64,000 bases of DNA, from positions 1-64,000 of the forward strand of contig NZ_JAFEMD010000017.1 of the NCBI RefSeq assembly GCF_016892765.1, read 5' to 3'. The DNA is from Microvirga arvi. GTDB taxonomy: Bacteria; Pseudomonadota; Alphaproteobacteria; Rhizobiales; Beijerinckiaceae. The translations under genes were made by a program, and so were the position numbers. The notes beneath the pieces were generated by a model that was given only the letters and a program-made list of their open reading frames with translations, had not been told where the DNA came from and ran no database searches. This document shows positions 25,454 through 35,481 of this stretch, piece after piece. The stretch's first letter is position 1. Each line of letters opens with the position of its first letter.

Positions 25454-26185
25454 ATGTTTGCTGCACTGGCCTCTAGCCATTCCTTATTGCACAAAGCCGC
25501 TCGATTCTTCGCGCTGCTTCTTCCCATAGCTCTGGCGGCTTGTGTTTCCACGCAGTCTCCGTCGCAACAGGCTGTGCGCCGCATCGATCCCGCATACGTG
25601 GCGATGTACGGGCCGCGTCCCGACGAGCCCCATCCGCTCCCCGCCACCGACATTTCCGAAGTCGATCCGCGCTTCCTGCGCCGCGAAGTCGCGTATTACG
25701 GTCGGGAGGAGCCCGGCACGATCGTGGTCGATACTCAATCCCGCTATCTCTACCTCGTGCGCGAGGGTGGCCGCGCGATCCGCTATGGCATCGGCGTTGG
25801 AAAGGAGGGTCTGGCCTGGGGCGGCCGCGCCCGCGTCGGCCGCAAGGCCGTTTGGCCGAGCTGGACGCCGACGGCATCGATGATCCGCCGCGAGCCCGAG
25901 CGCAATGCAAAATGGGCCAGCGGCATGGAAGGCGGTCTGAACAATCCGCTCGGCGCACGCGCTCTTTATCTCTACGACGGCGGCCGCGATACGATGTATC
26001 GCATTCACGGCACCACTGAGCCGTGGTCCATCGGTCAATCCGTGTCGAGCGGCTGCATCCGCCTGTTCAATCAGGACATCATCGACCTTCACAGCCGCGT
26101 GCCGGTCGGCTCGCCCGTAATCGTCCTGCAGGGACAGCGCCTGTTCGACGTGGACGACGAGATGCGGGTGTCGTCGGCATACTGA
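25454..26185 (+). CDS. L,D-transpeptidase (YkuD) lipoprotein
   Basis: 243 residues. A signal peptide ends in the lipobox LALAAC-like sequence, with Cys30 as the lipid site. The YkuD domain has YLYLVREGGRAIRYGIGVGK, YRIHGTTEPWSIG and the catalytic SSGCIRLFNQD (Cys201). Such enzymes form 3-3 peptidoglycan cross-links or attach outer-membrane proteins to the wall. Located in the periplasm, anchored to a membrane. Monocistronic with its own terminator. Confidence 0.93.
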   Translation: MFAALASSHSLLHKAARFFALLLPIALAACVSTQSPSQQAVRRIDPAYVAMYGPRPDEPHPLPATDISEVDPRFLRREVAYYGREEPGTIVVDTQSRYLYLVREGGRAIRYGIGVGKEGLAWGGRARVGRKAVWPSWTPTASMIRREPERNAKWASGMEGGLNNPLGARALYLYDGGRDTMYRIHGTTEPWSIGQSVSSGCIRLFNQDIIDLHSRVPVGSPVIVLQGQRLFDVDDEMRVSSAY

Positions 26186-26213
26186 ACGCGGCTGCAGCAG
26201 CTGAGAACAGAGC

Positions 26214-26244
26214 AAAGGGCTGGCCGGCGGCTAGCCCTTTTTCT
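26214..26244 (+). terminator. Rho-independent terminator after the L,D-transpeptidase
   Basis: aaagggct (26214-26221) pairs with agcccttt (26233-26240) around a GC-rich loop, and the right arm runs on into T residues. Confidence 0.8.
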
Positions 26245-26302
26245 TAGGTGACCTGCCGGGTCTGATGTGTAGGATCAGCCTGTCTCTGCTGGAGGCATGG
26301 TC

Positions 26303-26506
26303 ATGACAGTCGAACGCGCGATCCTTCTGACCGTCGGCGGGCTCATCATCGTCAGCGTCCTGCTCGCCGTCACCGTCAGCATCAACTGGCTCTGGCTCAC
26401 CGGCATCCTCGGCGCCCATCTGGTGCAGGCCTCGTTTACGGGCATGTGCCCCGTGGTGATGATGTTCAAGCGCATGGGGCTTCCGAGCAGGCCCGGCTTC
26501 AGCTGA
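26303..26506 (+). CDS. DUF2892 (YgaP-like) small membrane protein
   Basis: 67 residues from ATG 26303, the second ATG, because GGAGG sits seven bases before it and only one base before the first. It has two hydrophobic helices and the C-terminal LVQASFTGMCPVVMMFKRMG, the conserved Thr-Gly-x-Cys-Pro of DUF2892 proteins. These often accompany sulfur or rhodanese functions; nothing of that kind is adjacent. Confidence 0.8.
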   Translation: MTVERAILLTVGGLIIVSVLLAVTVSINWLWLTGILGAHLVQASFTGMCPVVMMFKRMGLPSRPGFS

Positions 26507-26643
26507 CACCGGATCCCATCGTGATCGTCCCAATCTCCTGAACCTGCATGCCTGTGTCCGGGCCTTCATTCCGCCTGAGCCTCTGGAGAGATCGGCAAAG
26601 TGTCCTATGACTCTCTGTTGGTAGCAGAGTCATTGGAGCTTCC

Positions 26644-27027
26644 ATGGATGAATGGTTCCCCGCGGCGTTGAAGGTGATGACACGCGCCATCGAGATCGGC
26701 GGGATCGCCATCATCGTCCTTGGGCTCCTCGGCGCGAGCATCGCGGTTGTCTGGCAGGTTCTGAAAGGCCACTCTGGATCGGAGGCCTTCAATCTCTATC
26801 GCTCGAACCTGGGGCGGGCCATCCTGCTCGGGCTCGAGTTTCTCGTGGCTGCCGACATCATCAATACGGTTGCCATCGAGCCGACCCTCCAGAGCCTCCT
26901 GATCCTTGGCGGCATCGTCCTGATCCGGACCTTCCTGAGCTTCTCCCTTGAAGTCGAGATCGAAGGGCGCTGGCCCTGGGAGAGGCGCAAAGCCGAGGGT
27001 GACCGCTCCTCAAGCCGCGCGGCCTAA
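26644..27027 (+). CDS. DUF1622 membrane protein
   Basis: 127 residues with three or four hydrophobic helices (IEIGGIAIIVLGLLGASIAVV; ILLGLEFLVAADIINTVAIEP; LLILGGIVLIRTFLSFSLEVEIEGRWPW). The motif FLVAADIINT...IRTFLSFSLEVEIEGRWPW identifies DUF1622, an inner-membrane family of unknown role. Its end overlaps the convergent methyltransferase gene by 18 bp. Confidence 0.85.
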   Translation: MDEWFPAALKVMTRAIEIGGIAIIVLGLLGASIAVVWQVLKGHSGSEAFNLYRSNLGRAILLGLEFLVAADIINTVAIEPTLQSLLILGGIVLIRTFLSFSLEVEIEGRWPWERRKAEGDRSSSRAA

Positions 27028-27969
27028 GGCCGGGACACAGGCGTCACAAATCGCCGCGATGTGGCGATGATCCGTGCCGCAGCATCCGCCGAGCACGGAT
27101 AGGTGCTTCATGCGCTCACGGAGGTCTCTGTAGCGCCGGGCCAGATCGAGCGGATCGCCGGCATCGAGTTCCGTGGATTCATCGAGCTCCGCGTGGCTCT
27201 TCGCCGAAGCATTGGCGCGCAATCCCCGGATACGCTGGATCCATTCATCGCTTCCCGACAGAATGTCATCGAAATGGGTCGGATGTGCGCAATTGATCAT
27301 GTAATACGCCGGGATGTGGCCTGTCTCGCGATCCGTTCGCTCGATGGCGGACTGGAGGCTCTCTCCCGATGCCATCCGGCCGTCCGTCTCGACCGTGAAC
27401 GAGACCACCACCGGCATGCCGAGGGCCTCGGCCGCGCGGGCGATGCCGACCGCTTCCTCGACATAGTTCATGGTGATGGCGCTCACCATGTCTGCCCCCG
27501 CCTCGCGGAAGGCTTCGACCTGCAGCGCATGGTAGGCCTGCGCCTCCTCCGCCGTCATCTGCGCATCGGCCCGGTAGCCGTCGCCCCGCGGGCCGACGAC
27601 ACCGTTGATCAGGACCCGCTCCCGGTTGTCGGACAGCCTGTCCCGGACACGAGCCGCCCAGCGGACAGCCTCCTGATTGATGTCCATCAGCTCTTCGGGC
27701 GAGACGCTCAGCTTCGCGGCCCAATCCGGATTCGCGCGCCATGTGGGCGTATCGAGAATAAACCCAACATCCCGCTCCACGGCAGTGCGGATGAAAGGCG
27801 CGAAGTAGTTCTCGAGCTTCGCACGCCCCTCCCCGCTGCGCAGCAGAGGAAAAGCCGCGAAACAGGGAAGATCGACGCCTTCAAGAAACACGAGGGTCGT
27901 TTCGAGACCGCCATCGGTTAGAAAGACGGTCTGATCGGATGGGGGAAAGGCAAAGCGGTCGCTGGTCAT
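27010..27969 (-). CDS. Homocysteine S-methyltransferase family protein
   Basis: 319 residues from ATG 27969 (GGGAG upstream). It is a TIM-barrel type: FLTDGGLETTLVFLEG at the N-terminus, INGVVGPRGDGY, YYMINCAHPTHF with the zinc Cys, and the C-terminal LGGCCGTDHRHI with the Cys-Cys zinc ligands. Members transfer a methyl group, for example from S-methylmethionine, to homocysteine to make methionine. The split-Cys zinc site is intact. It may extend sulfur amino-acid metabolism encoded further on (CBS and gamma-lyase). Confidence 0.85.
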   Translation of the reverse strand: MTSDRFAFPPSDQTVFLTDGGLETTLVFLEGVDLPCFAAFPLLRSGEGRAKLENYFAPFIRTAVERDVGFILDTPTWRANPDWAAKLSVSPEELMDINQEAVRWAARVRDRLSDNRERVLINGVVGPRGDGYRADAQMTAEEAQAYHALQVEAFREAGADMVSAITMNYVEEAVGIARAAEALGMPVVVSFTVETDGRMASGESLQSAIERTDRETGHIPAYYMINCAHPTHFDDILSGSDEWIQRIRGLRANASAKSHAELDESTELDAGDPLDLARRYRDLRERMKHLSVLGGCCGTDHRHIAAICDACVPALGRAA

Positions 27970-28181
27970 GGAAGCATCTCCCACATTTTCGCGCGGATGT
28001 TACGTTGTCACCCGGACTCGACCTTTGAAACTGCTCCCACCCTACTGTGATTTGCCGGCGCTTGATGTGATATCCGTCACAGGTAATTGCCTATCTTTCC
28101 CTTCAGGCACATTAGGGCAATCGCAAGGAATTTTTCTCATACTAGCCTGCGCAAATCTTCAGCAAACGTACGGAAGCGCCT

Positions 28182-28940
28182 GTGAAAGATACGACGTCAG
28201 GATGTCAGGGATGCCGGAACGGCGGGCCGCTTCCATTCGATTTCACAATGGCCTTCCATCCGATCATCGATATCACGCGGGGAATTGTCTGGGGCTACGA
28301 AGCGCTCGTGCGCGGCACCAGGGGTGAGCCTGCGGGGGCGATACTGAGCCAGGTCGATGAGGAGCGACAGTACAAGTTCGACCAGGCCTGCCGGGTGAAA
28401 GCCATCGAACTGGCAGGACGCCTCTTTCCGGCAACAGAGGACACGAAGCTTTCCATCAACTTCATGCCGAATGCCGTGTATGAACCGGCGGCCTGCATCA
28501 GGACCTCCCTCGAAGCCGCCCGTCGCGTCGGCTTCGACACGAGGCGCATCATGTTCGAGTTCACGGAGAACGAGCGCATGGTGGACACGAAGCATGTCGC
28601 CAGGATCATTGCGGAGTACAGGCGCCTCGGCTTCATCACCGCCATCGACGATTTCGGCGCCGGTCATGCGGGCCTGAACCTTCTCGCCAACTTCCAGACC
28701 GACCTCATCAAGATCGACATGGAGTTGATCCGCGGGATCACGGACTCCGCGGCACGTCAGGCAATCCTGTCCGGCATCCTGGTGATGGCCCGCGCCCTCG
28801 ACATCACGATCATCGCCGAAGGCATCGAGACGGAGGCGGAGCTTGCGACCTTGAAAAGCGCCGGCATCAACCTGTTCCAGGGCTTCCTGTTTGCCCGTCC
28901 CGCCATCGAAAACCTGCCGCCGGTTTCGTTCAGCGCCTGA
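28182..28940 (+). CDS. Stand-alone EAL-domain c-di-GMP phosphodiesterase
   Basis: 252 residues from GTG 28182 (GGAAG upstream). The EAL domain fills the protein: YEALVRG (Glu40), NFMPNAVYEP, FEFTENERM, AIDDFGAGHAGLN, DLIKIDMELI and IIAEGIETEAE, so all metal and catalytic residues are present. It should hydrolyse c-di-GMP. The first 15 residues carry CQGCRNGG, a Cys-x-x-Cys that could sense redox state or metal. No sensor domain otherwise. Confidence 0.92.
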   Translation: MKDTTSGCQGCRNGGPLPFDFTMAFHPIIDITRGIVWGYEALVRGTRGEPAGAILSQVDEERQYKFDQACRVKAIELAGRLFPATEDTKLSINFMPNAVYEPAACIRTSLEAARRVGFDTRRIMFEFTENERMVDTKHVARIIAEYRRLGFITAIDDFGAGHAGLNLLANFQTDLIKIDMELIRGITDSAARQAILSGILVMARALDITIIAEGIETEAELATLKSAGINLFQGFLFARPAIENLPPVSFSA

Positions 28941-29002
28941 GCGCCAGTGATGAACGAGCCTGTGAGACGGCTTACATAGGTCCGCCTCTCACCGGCTAGG
29001 TT

Positions 29003-30256
29003 TCAATCGTTCATCTGCACCAGAACATGCCGCTTCTTCCCGACAGTCAGCTTCAAGGCTCCCTCGGTGAGGTCAGCTGCGGTGACAAGCGAATCCGCAT
29101 CCTGCACGAGCGCACCGTTGAGCCTCGCCCCGTTGTTGAGCACGAGACGGCGGGCCTCGCTCTTGGAGGCCGACAGCCCTGCTTGGACAAGCAGTTGCGC
29201 CACGGTCACGCCTCTGTCGAGTTCGAACTGAACAAGACTGATGCTCGGAAGCCCGGATGCGTTCTCACCCTCCTCGAAGGCCCGGCGGGCGGTGTCGGCT
29301 GCGTCACGTGCAGCCTCCTCCCCATGCGCGAGGCCTGTCGCCTCGTCAGCAAGGATCCGTTTCGCCTCGTTGATCTCCTGGCCTGCAAGCTGCCCGAGAC
29401 GATGGACCTCGTCGAGCGGCAGTTCGGTGAAGAGACGCAGGAAGCGGGCCACATCATCATCCTCGACGTTGCGCCAGAACTGCCAGAACTCATAAGGGCT
29501 TAGGCGCTCGGCATTGAGCCACACGGCGCCGCTGGCCGTCTTTCCCATCTTCGCCCCGGCGGAGGTGGTCAGCAGCGGCGTCGTCAGGCCGAAGAGTTGG
29601 CGCTGGTCGATGCGGCGGGCGAGCTCGATGCCGTTGACGATGTTGCCCCATTGGTCCGAGCCGCCCATCTGCAGCACGCAGGCATGATGGCGCGACAGCT
29701 CCAGGAAATCGAAGGCCTGCAGGACCATGTAGTTGAACTCGAGCAGCGTGAGCGGCTGTTCGCGCTCGAGCCGCTGGCGCACGCTGTCGAAGCTCAGCAT
29801 CCGGTTGATGGTGAAGTGGGTGCCGAAGTCCCGCAGGAAAGGCAGGTAGCGCAAGGGGTCGAGCCAGTCCGCATTGTCGACCATCACCGCATCTGTCGGC
29901 CCATCGCCGAAGGCAAGGTAACGGGAGAAGACCTGCCTCAAGCCTGCGGCGTTCCGGGCAATCTGCTCGCCGTCGAGCAGCGGCCGGCCCGCATCGCGGA
30001 AGCTCGGATCGCCGATCTGCGAGGTGCCGCCGCCGATGAGCACGACCGGTTTGTGACCGCACTTCTGCAGCCAGCGCAGGGCCATGATCTGTACGAGGCT
30101 GCCGACATGCAGGCTGTCAGCCGTTGCGTCGAAGCCGATATAGGCCACGACCGGCCCAGCCGAGAGACGCTCATCAAGCCCGGCCAGATCGGTGCATTGG
30201 TGAATGAAGCCGCGCTCCGTGAGCGTCTTCAGGAATTCGGATTTCGGGGTGCTCAT
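29003..30256 (-). CDS. tyrS: Tyrosyl-tRNA synthetase
   Basis: 417 residues from ATG 30256 (AGGAG upstream). Class I features are complete: the HIGH-like motif in [18 protein letters not shown], the tyrosine pocket with [10 protein letters not shown] and [11 protein letters not shown], the KMSKS loop AKMGKTASG, and a C-terminal S4 RNA-binding domain ([21 protein letters not shown]). Essential housekeeping gene, apparently monocistronic. Length is normal. Confidence 0.97.
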   Translation of the reverse strand: MSTPKSEFLKTLTERGFIHQCTDLAGLDERLSAGPVVAYIGFDATADSLHVGSLVQIMALRWLQKCGHKPVVLIGGGTSQIGDPSFRDAGRPLLDGEQIARNAAGLRQVFSRYLAFGDGPTDAVMVDNADWLDPLRYLPFLRDFGTHFTINRMLSFDSVRQRLEREQPLTLLEFNYMVLQAFDFLELSRHHACVLQMGGSDQWGNIVNGIELARRIDQRQLFGLTTPLLTTSAGAKMGKTASGAVWLNAERLSPYEFWQFWRNVEDDDVARFLRLFTELPLDEVHRLGQLAGQEINEAKRILADEATGLAHGEEAARDAADTARRAFEEGENASGLPSISLVQFELDRGVTVAQLLVQAGLSASKSEARRLVLNNGARLNGALVQDADSLVTAADLTEGALKLTVGKKRHVLVQMND

Positions 30257-30463
30257 TGTCTGTCTCCTGGGGGATTGGCGGAAGCCGCTGCCCGGAGACC
30301 TGATCACCAAATGAAGATGCCGCCGGAGAGCGGCGGCATCGAACGTCTGGTCGCAACCGAACGGAGCCGCCCTATGGGGACGGCGTAAAATAATTCACGA
30401 AAGAGGTGCGACCGGTGATCATGGGCACAAAATACGGATGTGGGGCCGGATCGTCAACCGGCT

Positions 30464-31438
30464 TCAGAAATACGCCTTTAGGTTCTTTCGCACTCGCTGC
30501 AGCACCGGCTCCTCCGGGTTCGGCAGGTCGAAGCCCTGGCCCGTGATCCGCTCGAAGGCGTCGATATAGACCCGCGAGGTCTCCAGCACGACGTCCTGCG
30601 GGATCTCCGGAATGTCGTCCTTGTAAGGATCGCAGCGGGCGACCACCCAGGTGCGCACGAAATCCTTGTCGAAGCTCTCGGGTCGCTCGCCCGCCTCGAA
30701 GCGCTGCCGGTAGCTCTCCAGGAACCAGTAGCGGCTGCTGTCCGGGGTGTGGATCTCGTCGGCGATCATGATGCGGCCGTTCTCGTCGATGCCGAATTCG
30801 TATTTCGTGTCGACGAGGATGAGGCCGCGCTCGCGGGCCATCTCCCTGCCCCTGGCGAAGAGCGCGAGGGCGTAATCCGAGACCGTCTGCCATTGCTCAT
30901 CGGTGAGCAGATTCTGCCCGACGATCTCGGCAGGCGTCAGGGGCTCGTCGTGGCTGCCATGGAACGCCTTGCTCGTCGGCGTGATGATGGTCTGCGGCAG
31001 CCTCTCATTGTCGCGCATCCCGTCAGGCAGGCGGATGCCATACATCTCGCGCTGGCCGGCCTTGTAGAGGGAGAGGATCGAGGTGCCCGTGGTGCCGGCG
31101 AGGTAATCGCGCACCACGATCTCCACCGGCAGGATGGTCAGCCTGCGGCCCACCAGCACGTTCGGGTCCGGATACTCGATCACGTGGTTGGGACAGATAT
31201 CCGCCGTCGCCTCGAACCAGAACTTTGCCGTCTGGGTCAGCACTTGGCCTTTCAGCGGAATGGCGGCCAGATTGCGATCGAAGGCGCTCAGGCGATCGGA
31301 CGCGATGATGATGCGCCGTCCGTCAGGCAGGTCGTAGTTGTCCCGCACCTTGCCGCGGTAATGGTTCGGCAGCTCCGGGATCGTCGCGTCCTCGAGAACG
31401 TAACCGGCATAGGCTCCGAGGGCTGCTTTATCCACCAT
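30464..31438 (-). CDS. purC: Phosphoribosylaminoimidazole-succinocarboxamide synthase
   Basis: 324 residues from ATG 31438. The SAICAR synthetase hallmarks are [65 protein letters not shown] and [14 protein letters not shown]. It catalyses ATP-dependent addition of aspartate to CAIR in de novo purine synthesis. The length fits the longer alpha- and actinobacterial form. The start is set by conservation: the ~70 residues before it in frame are non-homologous. Confidence 0.96.
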   Translation of the reverse strand: MVDKAALGAYAGYVLEDATIPELPNHYRGKVRDNYDLPDGRRIIIASDRLSAFDRNLAAIPLKGQVLTQTAKFWFEATADICPNHVIEYPDPNVLVGRRLTILPVEIVVRDYLAGTTGTSILSLYKAGQREMYGIRLPDGMRDNERLPQTIITPTSKAFHGSHDEPLTPAEIVGQNLLTDEQWQTVSDYALALFARGREMARERGLILVDTKYEFGIDENGRIMIADEIHTPDSSRYWFLESYRQRFEAGERPESFDKDFVRTWVVARCDPYKDDIPEIPQDVVLETSRVYIDAFERITGQGFDLPNPEEPVLQRVRKNLKAYF

Positions 31439-31560
31439 GCTCACCTGCCAAGGATTTTTGACGCGCCGCCCTACGACAGCAGCAGGCGGACTTCTAGCCG
31501 GAATTCTCTCGCGTGCTAGACCTGGACGGACAAAAACACGCCCTGTCCACCAGAAGAGGC

Positions 31561-32664
31561 CTACTGCCCTGCCCGAGCATCCCTTCGATAGGTCGCGTTG
31601 AGGCCCGAAAGCGTCACGGTGGTCTCGTAGCCCTGGGCGTCGATGATGGTCCATTGCTTGAGCGCGTTGGTCCTCGTGTCGAAACGCAAGGTGATCTTGG
31701 AGGTACCGCCCAGCGTCGCGCTGTCGTCGAAACGGACGGTCACCACGCCGTCGCGACCCACCTGCACATCGCGCACCTTGGTGTCCCGCGACAGGTCGAT
31801 GTTCTCCTGGACGAGGAACTTCAGGGGTGTCTGTCCGACGGGATAGACGTCGTTGGTGCCGAGCTTCTTGTCGCGGATCGCCACGTTGCGGCCGTCGGAG
31901 ACGACCTCAAGCGTGCTCGGCGGGGCATAGGCGAAGTGGAACTGGCCTGGGCGGCGCATGGACAATGTGCCCTCCGCCTGCTGGCCATTGGGGTTCTTCT
32001 GCACGAAATAGGCCGACAGCTGGTCGATGCTGTTGAAATAGGCATTCACCCGGTCGAGGGCCTCCTCCGGCGACTTCGGTCCGGGGGGCGAGGTCGGCGT
32101 CGGAGCAGATGCAGGTGCGGCTACGGCCGTTACTGCGGGAGCAGCCTGAGCGGGAGTGGACCGTGCAGGCTTCGGCGGCTCGGCGACCTTGGCCGGAGCC
32201 TGCTCTGCGGGCTTGGGCGGCTCGGCCGTCTGGACGGGCGGCGCAGGTGTCGGCTTCTGGGGCTCGGGCGCGGCAGGCTTGGCGTCCACCTTTTCAGGAA
32301 GAGCGGCGGAAGGCTGGGGCTTTGGCTCCGGCTTCGATGCGGTCTGAGGCTCAACCTGCGGCTTCGGCTGGGGCTGCGCTGCCCTTTGGGGCACCGGAGC
32401 CTTAGGCTTTTGATCCGCCACCTTGGGCTTCACGTCGGGCTGTGGACGCATCTGGGGTTGGGCCTGGGCCTGCGGGGTCGTCCGCGCGGGCGCCGGCGTG
32501 GTGGGCGCGGCCTGAGGCGCGCTCGCAGGCGGAGGTGCCGGCTTCTTGAAGACGCCATCGAGAAAGCGCGTCAACGGGTCGGAGGACTGCTGAGCGGCGG
32601 CAGGAGAAGCGCACGCCAAGGCAACGGCTAGGCTGAGGATGCAACGCGAGAACGGATTGAGCAT
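31561..32664 (-). CDS. LolA-family outer-membrane lipoprotein carrier, with long proline-rich linker
   Basis: 367 residues. A signal peptide ([24 protein letters not shown]) precedes a ~160-residue proline/alanine/glutamine/lysine-rich segment, then a LolA-like domain of ~175 residues: [63 protein letters not shown] and [16 protein letters not shown]. Standard LolA proteins are about 200 residues, so the linker is the unusual part. It would ferry lipoproteins through the periplasm; the linker may span peptidoglycan. No lolB-like partner nearby. Confidence 0.85.
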   Translation of the reverse strand: MLNPFSRCILSLAVALACASPAAAQQSSDPLTRFLDGVFKKPAPPPASAPQAAPTTPAPARTTPQAQAQPQMRPQPDVKPKVADQKPKAPVPQRAAQPQPKPQVEPQTASKPEPKPQPSAALPEKVDAKPAAPEPQKPTPAPPVQTAEPPKPAEQAPAKVAEPPKPARSTPAQAAPAVTAVAAPASAPTPTSPPGPKSPEEALDRVNAYFNSIDQLSAYFVQKNPNGQQAEGTLSMRRPGQFHFAYAPPSTLEVVSDGRNVAIRDKKLGTNDVYPVGQTPLKFLVQENIDLSRDTKVRDVQVGRDGVVTVRFDDSATLGGTSKITLRFDTRTNALKQWTIIDAQGYETTVTLSGLNATYRRDARAGQ

Positions 32665-32817
32665 GACGCTACGGTTAACCTGAAAAGACAGGGATGCCCG
32701 TGCGCAAAAGCACGGCTCCTCAAGGCTTTATGGTTTGGATTAGAGGCTGAATGAAGGCAGGAACCTTGACGGTGAGAGCGAGTCGTGTCCAGGGCGGCGT
32801 CGAGGATGAGCCGCCTC

Positions 32818-33360
32818 TCAAGCGGCATCCGCCATTTCGTCCTCATCCACAACCTGCCGAACCGGCGCAGGCCGGGGCTTCGGGCTGCGCGGACGGGAAG
32901 GCTGGCGCTTCTTGCCTTTGGCCGGCTTCGCCTGCCCGCCGAAGCCGCTCCACCAGGCCTGCCAGCTCCAGGCTCCAGGCCCGGTGAGAGCGTAGAAGAG
33001 AAGTCCGGCGAGGACGCCGAGATGAGACAGGAACACGGCCTGCTCGGCTTGGCGGGTGAGACCGCCATACTCCCAGAACCGATGCAGGGTTCCGGTCGTG
33101 ACCACCAGAGCGGCAATCAGTGCGGAGGCGCTGAGGCGAGGCGCAAGGCCGAGAACCAGGGCCAGCGGTCCGAAGACCTCCGCCAGGACTATCAGGGTGG
33201 CCACCACATCCCCGTAGGGCACGCCCTTCATCGTCAAAGTGGCGGCGAAGCCGGAGATGTTGGCGATCCGCCCGATGGCAGCGGGCAGGAAGCAGCCTGC
33301 CAGCAGAAGGCGGTTGAGCAGCAAGACTCCGTTGACGCCCGTGCCCTTGAACTCACCCAT
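32818..33360 (-). CDS. DoxX-family membrane protein
   Basis: 180 residues with four hydrophobic helices in the DoxX/DoxD arrangement: VLLLNRLLLAGCFLPAAIGRI, VVATLIVLAEVFGPLALVLGL, ASALIAALVVTTGTLHRFWE and FLSHLGVLAGLLFYALTG. The C-terminal ~45 residues are basic and proline-rich. DoxX proteins are linked to membrane redox functions, mostly unproven. Monocistronic. Confidence 0.75.
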   Translation of the reverse strand: MGEFKGTGVNGVLLLNRLLLAGCFLPAAIGRIANISGFAATLTMKGVPYGDVVATLIVLAEVFGPLALVLGLAPRLSASALIAALVVTTGTLHRFWEYGGLTRQAEQAVFLSHLGVLAGLLFYALTGPGAWSWQAWWSGFGGQAKPAKGKKRQPSRPRSPKPRPAPVRQVVDEDEMADAA

Positions 33361-33517
33361 GCCCCTGCCCTCCAGCCTTGCGTTCCGCCGAGAATCGGCC
33401 GTCTGCGTGCATGAGCATTTGAAGCAGATGTTCTTAACCTGTGCTTAGCAGGACCAGCGCATCGTGAGGAAAAGTGGCCCCGGTTTTCCGCATCAACGAT
33501 GCGCCGTCTTAGAGATT

Positions 33518-33568
33518 GAGCATCGGATGGATCCCAAAAGTGCAAATCCACTTTTGGGTCCGATGCTC
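33518..33568. repeat. Dispersed palindromic repeat (gagcatcgga type)
   Basis: gagcatcgga at 33518-33527 and its complement ending at 33568, with an inner ccaaaagtg / cacttttgg pair, form a long imperfect hairpin. I recognise this type from many intergenic sites in rhizobial and Methylobacterium genomes. It separates galE and the DoxX gene. Confidence 0.6.
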
Positions 33569-33585
33569 TAGCGATCCACTGGTCT

Positions 33586-34578
33586 TTACAGCTTGAGATT
33601 TCGTTCCCGCAGCATGCTCTCCCAGCGCAGGGAATGCTCCACGATGGTGGCGAGATCGTCATGGCGCGGCTGCCACCCCAGACGGGAGCGGATCCGGGTC
33701 GAATCCGCCACGATAGCCACCGGGTCGCCAGCTCTCCGAGGGGCAACGCGAGCATTCACGGGCTTTCCGGAGACTTGGCGGACCGTCTCGATGACCTCCG
33801 AGACGGAGTAGCCGTGCCCATAGCCGCAATTCACGACCATGCTCTCGCCGCTCGTGTCGAGGTGGTTCAGGGCGAGCATATGCGCTGCGATCAGATCGGT
33901 GACATGAATGTAGTCCCTGATGCAGGTTCCATCCGGCGTCGGGTAATCCGTGCCGAAGATTTCCATGTGGGACCGCATGCCGAGCGCCGTCTGGATCGCG
34001 ACCTTGATGAGATGGGTGGCATTCGCGGTCGACTGCCCGTGGCGCATGGCGGGATCCGATCCGGCAACGTTGAAATACCGCAGCACCACGTAGCGCATGT
34101 CATGGGCAGCCGCGACGTCGCGCAGCATGACTTCCGTCAGCTGCTTCGAGCTGCCATAAGGCGAAAGTGGCGCCAGAGGGGCATCCTCGCCGATAGGCTT
34201 GTCGGATGTGTTGCCGTAAACGGCTGCCGTCGACGAGAAGACAAACTTTTTGACCCCGGCAGCCACGGCGGCAGCCATCAGAGACCGGCTCTTGACGGTG
34301 TTGTTCAGATAATAGCCGAGAGGGTCGACGACGGATTCCGGCACGACAAGTTTGGCGGCGAAATGGGCGATGGCCTCGATGCGGTACGTCTGCAGAGTCC
34401 GCAGGACAAGCTCGAAATCGCCGACATCGCCGACCACAAGAGGCACTCCTTCGGGAAGAGCCCATCGAAAGCCCGTCGACAGGTTGTCGAACACCACGGG
34501 CTGGTGGCCTGCGTCGAGCAGGGCCAGAACCATGTGGCCGCCGATATACCCTGCTCCACCGGTGACGAGAACGTTCAT
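33586..34578 (-). CDS. galE: UDP-glucose 4-epimerase
   Basis: 330 residues of the extended SDR fold. The NAD site is MNVLVTGGAGYIGGHMVLAL, and the catalytic Ser-Tyr-Lys is SSTAAV with YGSSK (Tyr141, Lys145). The later HVTDLIAAHMLAL and RRAGDPVAIVADSTRIRSRLGW match GalE substrate-binding segments. It interconverts UDP-glucose and UDP-galactose for surface polysaccharide. Length is normal. Specificity between glucose and N-acetyl forms cannot be decided from sequence alone. Confidence 0.9.
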   Translation of the reverse strand: MNVLVTGGAGYIGGHMVLALLDAGHQPVVFDNLSTGFRWALPEGVPLVVGDVGDFELVLRTLQTYRIEAIAHFAAKLVVPESVVDPLGYYLNNTVKSRSLMAAAVAAGVKKFVFSSTAAVYGNTSDKPIGEDAPLAPLSPYGSSKQLTEVMLRDVAAAHDMRYVVLRYFNVAGSDPAMRHGQSTANATHLIKVAIQTALGMRSHMEIFGTDYPTPDGTCIRDYIHVTDLIAAHMLALNHLDTSGESMVVNCGYGHGYSVSEVIETVRQVSGKPVNARVAPRRAGDPVAIVADSTRIRSRLGWQPRHDDLATIVEHSLRWESMLRERNLKL

Positions 34579-34699
34579 GGGATCTCCTGCCGCGGCATAC
34601 TCAACTTTTTGTCATGTTGGCTCTATTGGCTCTGGATTTCCAGATCAAGCCGGTGCGGATAAGCGTTAGAATAGCCTGTCAGCCGTGGACGGATGCAGA

Positions 34700-35014
34700 A
34701 TGGACGATCGCAAGGAATATTGGTGGGTTCGCTATGAGGCCATGATTCAGCCCGCCGAGGTCGGCTTCGTGGGCGGAATTCCCATCAGCTTTCGCTTCAT
34801 CGGGATGACGGGCAGCATTCCGGCCGCATCGGCCGAATTGATCGAGCGTCTGCCCTCGCCTCCCGTTCCGGTGATCGGCCCTCAGACCGAGCCATCGTCG
34901 CCGCAGCCCCAGGCTTCGCCGCAGCGACGCGGTTCGTGGCTGTGGTTCATCGGCATCCTTCTCCTGATCCTCGTCGCCCAATGCTCAGGACAGCTCTTCG
35001 ACATGATCAAGTGA
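34700..35014 (+). CDS. Hypothetical protein with C-terminal membrane anchor
   Basis: 104 residues from ATG 34700 (GTG 34685 is possible). The N-terminal region (YWWVRYEAMIQPAEVGFVGG) is followed by a Pro/Ser/Gln-rich linker and one hydrophobic helix (SWLWFIGILLLILVAQCSGQL), suggesting an anchored cytoplasmic or periplasmic protein. No family known to me. Confidence 0.55.
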   Translation: MDDRKEYWWVRYEAMIQPAEVGFVGGIPISFRFIGMTGSIPAASAELIERLPSPPVPVIGPQTEPSSPQPQASPQRRGSWLWFIGILLLILVAQCSGQLFDMIK

Positions 35015-35481
35015 AGCGGAGCAGATGCTCAAGCTTGGCCATAATTCCTAAGCCTTGCACTGAAGGCCTTCGACCCATTCGAGGTAGAGCCGATACTTCA
35101 ACAGCATTAGCCTACATCGCCACAATGAACAGGTTAACTCGGAATTGCATCAGCAATACAAAATTGCTCCATTCCTGATTTGAGAAAATGCCTATTTAAT
35201 CTTGGGCAATCAAGCAGCTATCGCAGAGGAAATAGCCTGATGCTCATGAATTCAAACGAGGCGGGATCCGGTGCCGCCTTGAGGATTGGAATGGACCGTC
35301 CGCCCACCCGGCGACGGCGCCAGCTCGGATCGATTCCAAAGCGGCTCTGAACAGTGCCGCAGCGATAGCGGCAAAGCACGACAACTGGCGATCATCGCAT
35401 CTTCAGCCTCCGGACGAAGTTCCGGTGACGATGACGCTCGCCAAACCCCAGCTCGACTTATTCAAGTAAGGAATTCCGAAA
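35015..35481. other. Non-coding upstream region of the RTX gene
   Basis: Roughly 470 bases, AT-richer at 35040-35230, without a convincing gene. It probably contains the promoter and leader of the following large secreted-protein gene. No operator-like palindrome seen. Confidence 0.4.
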
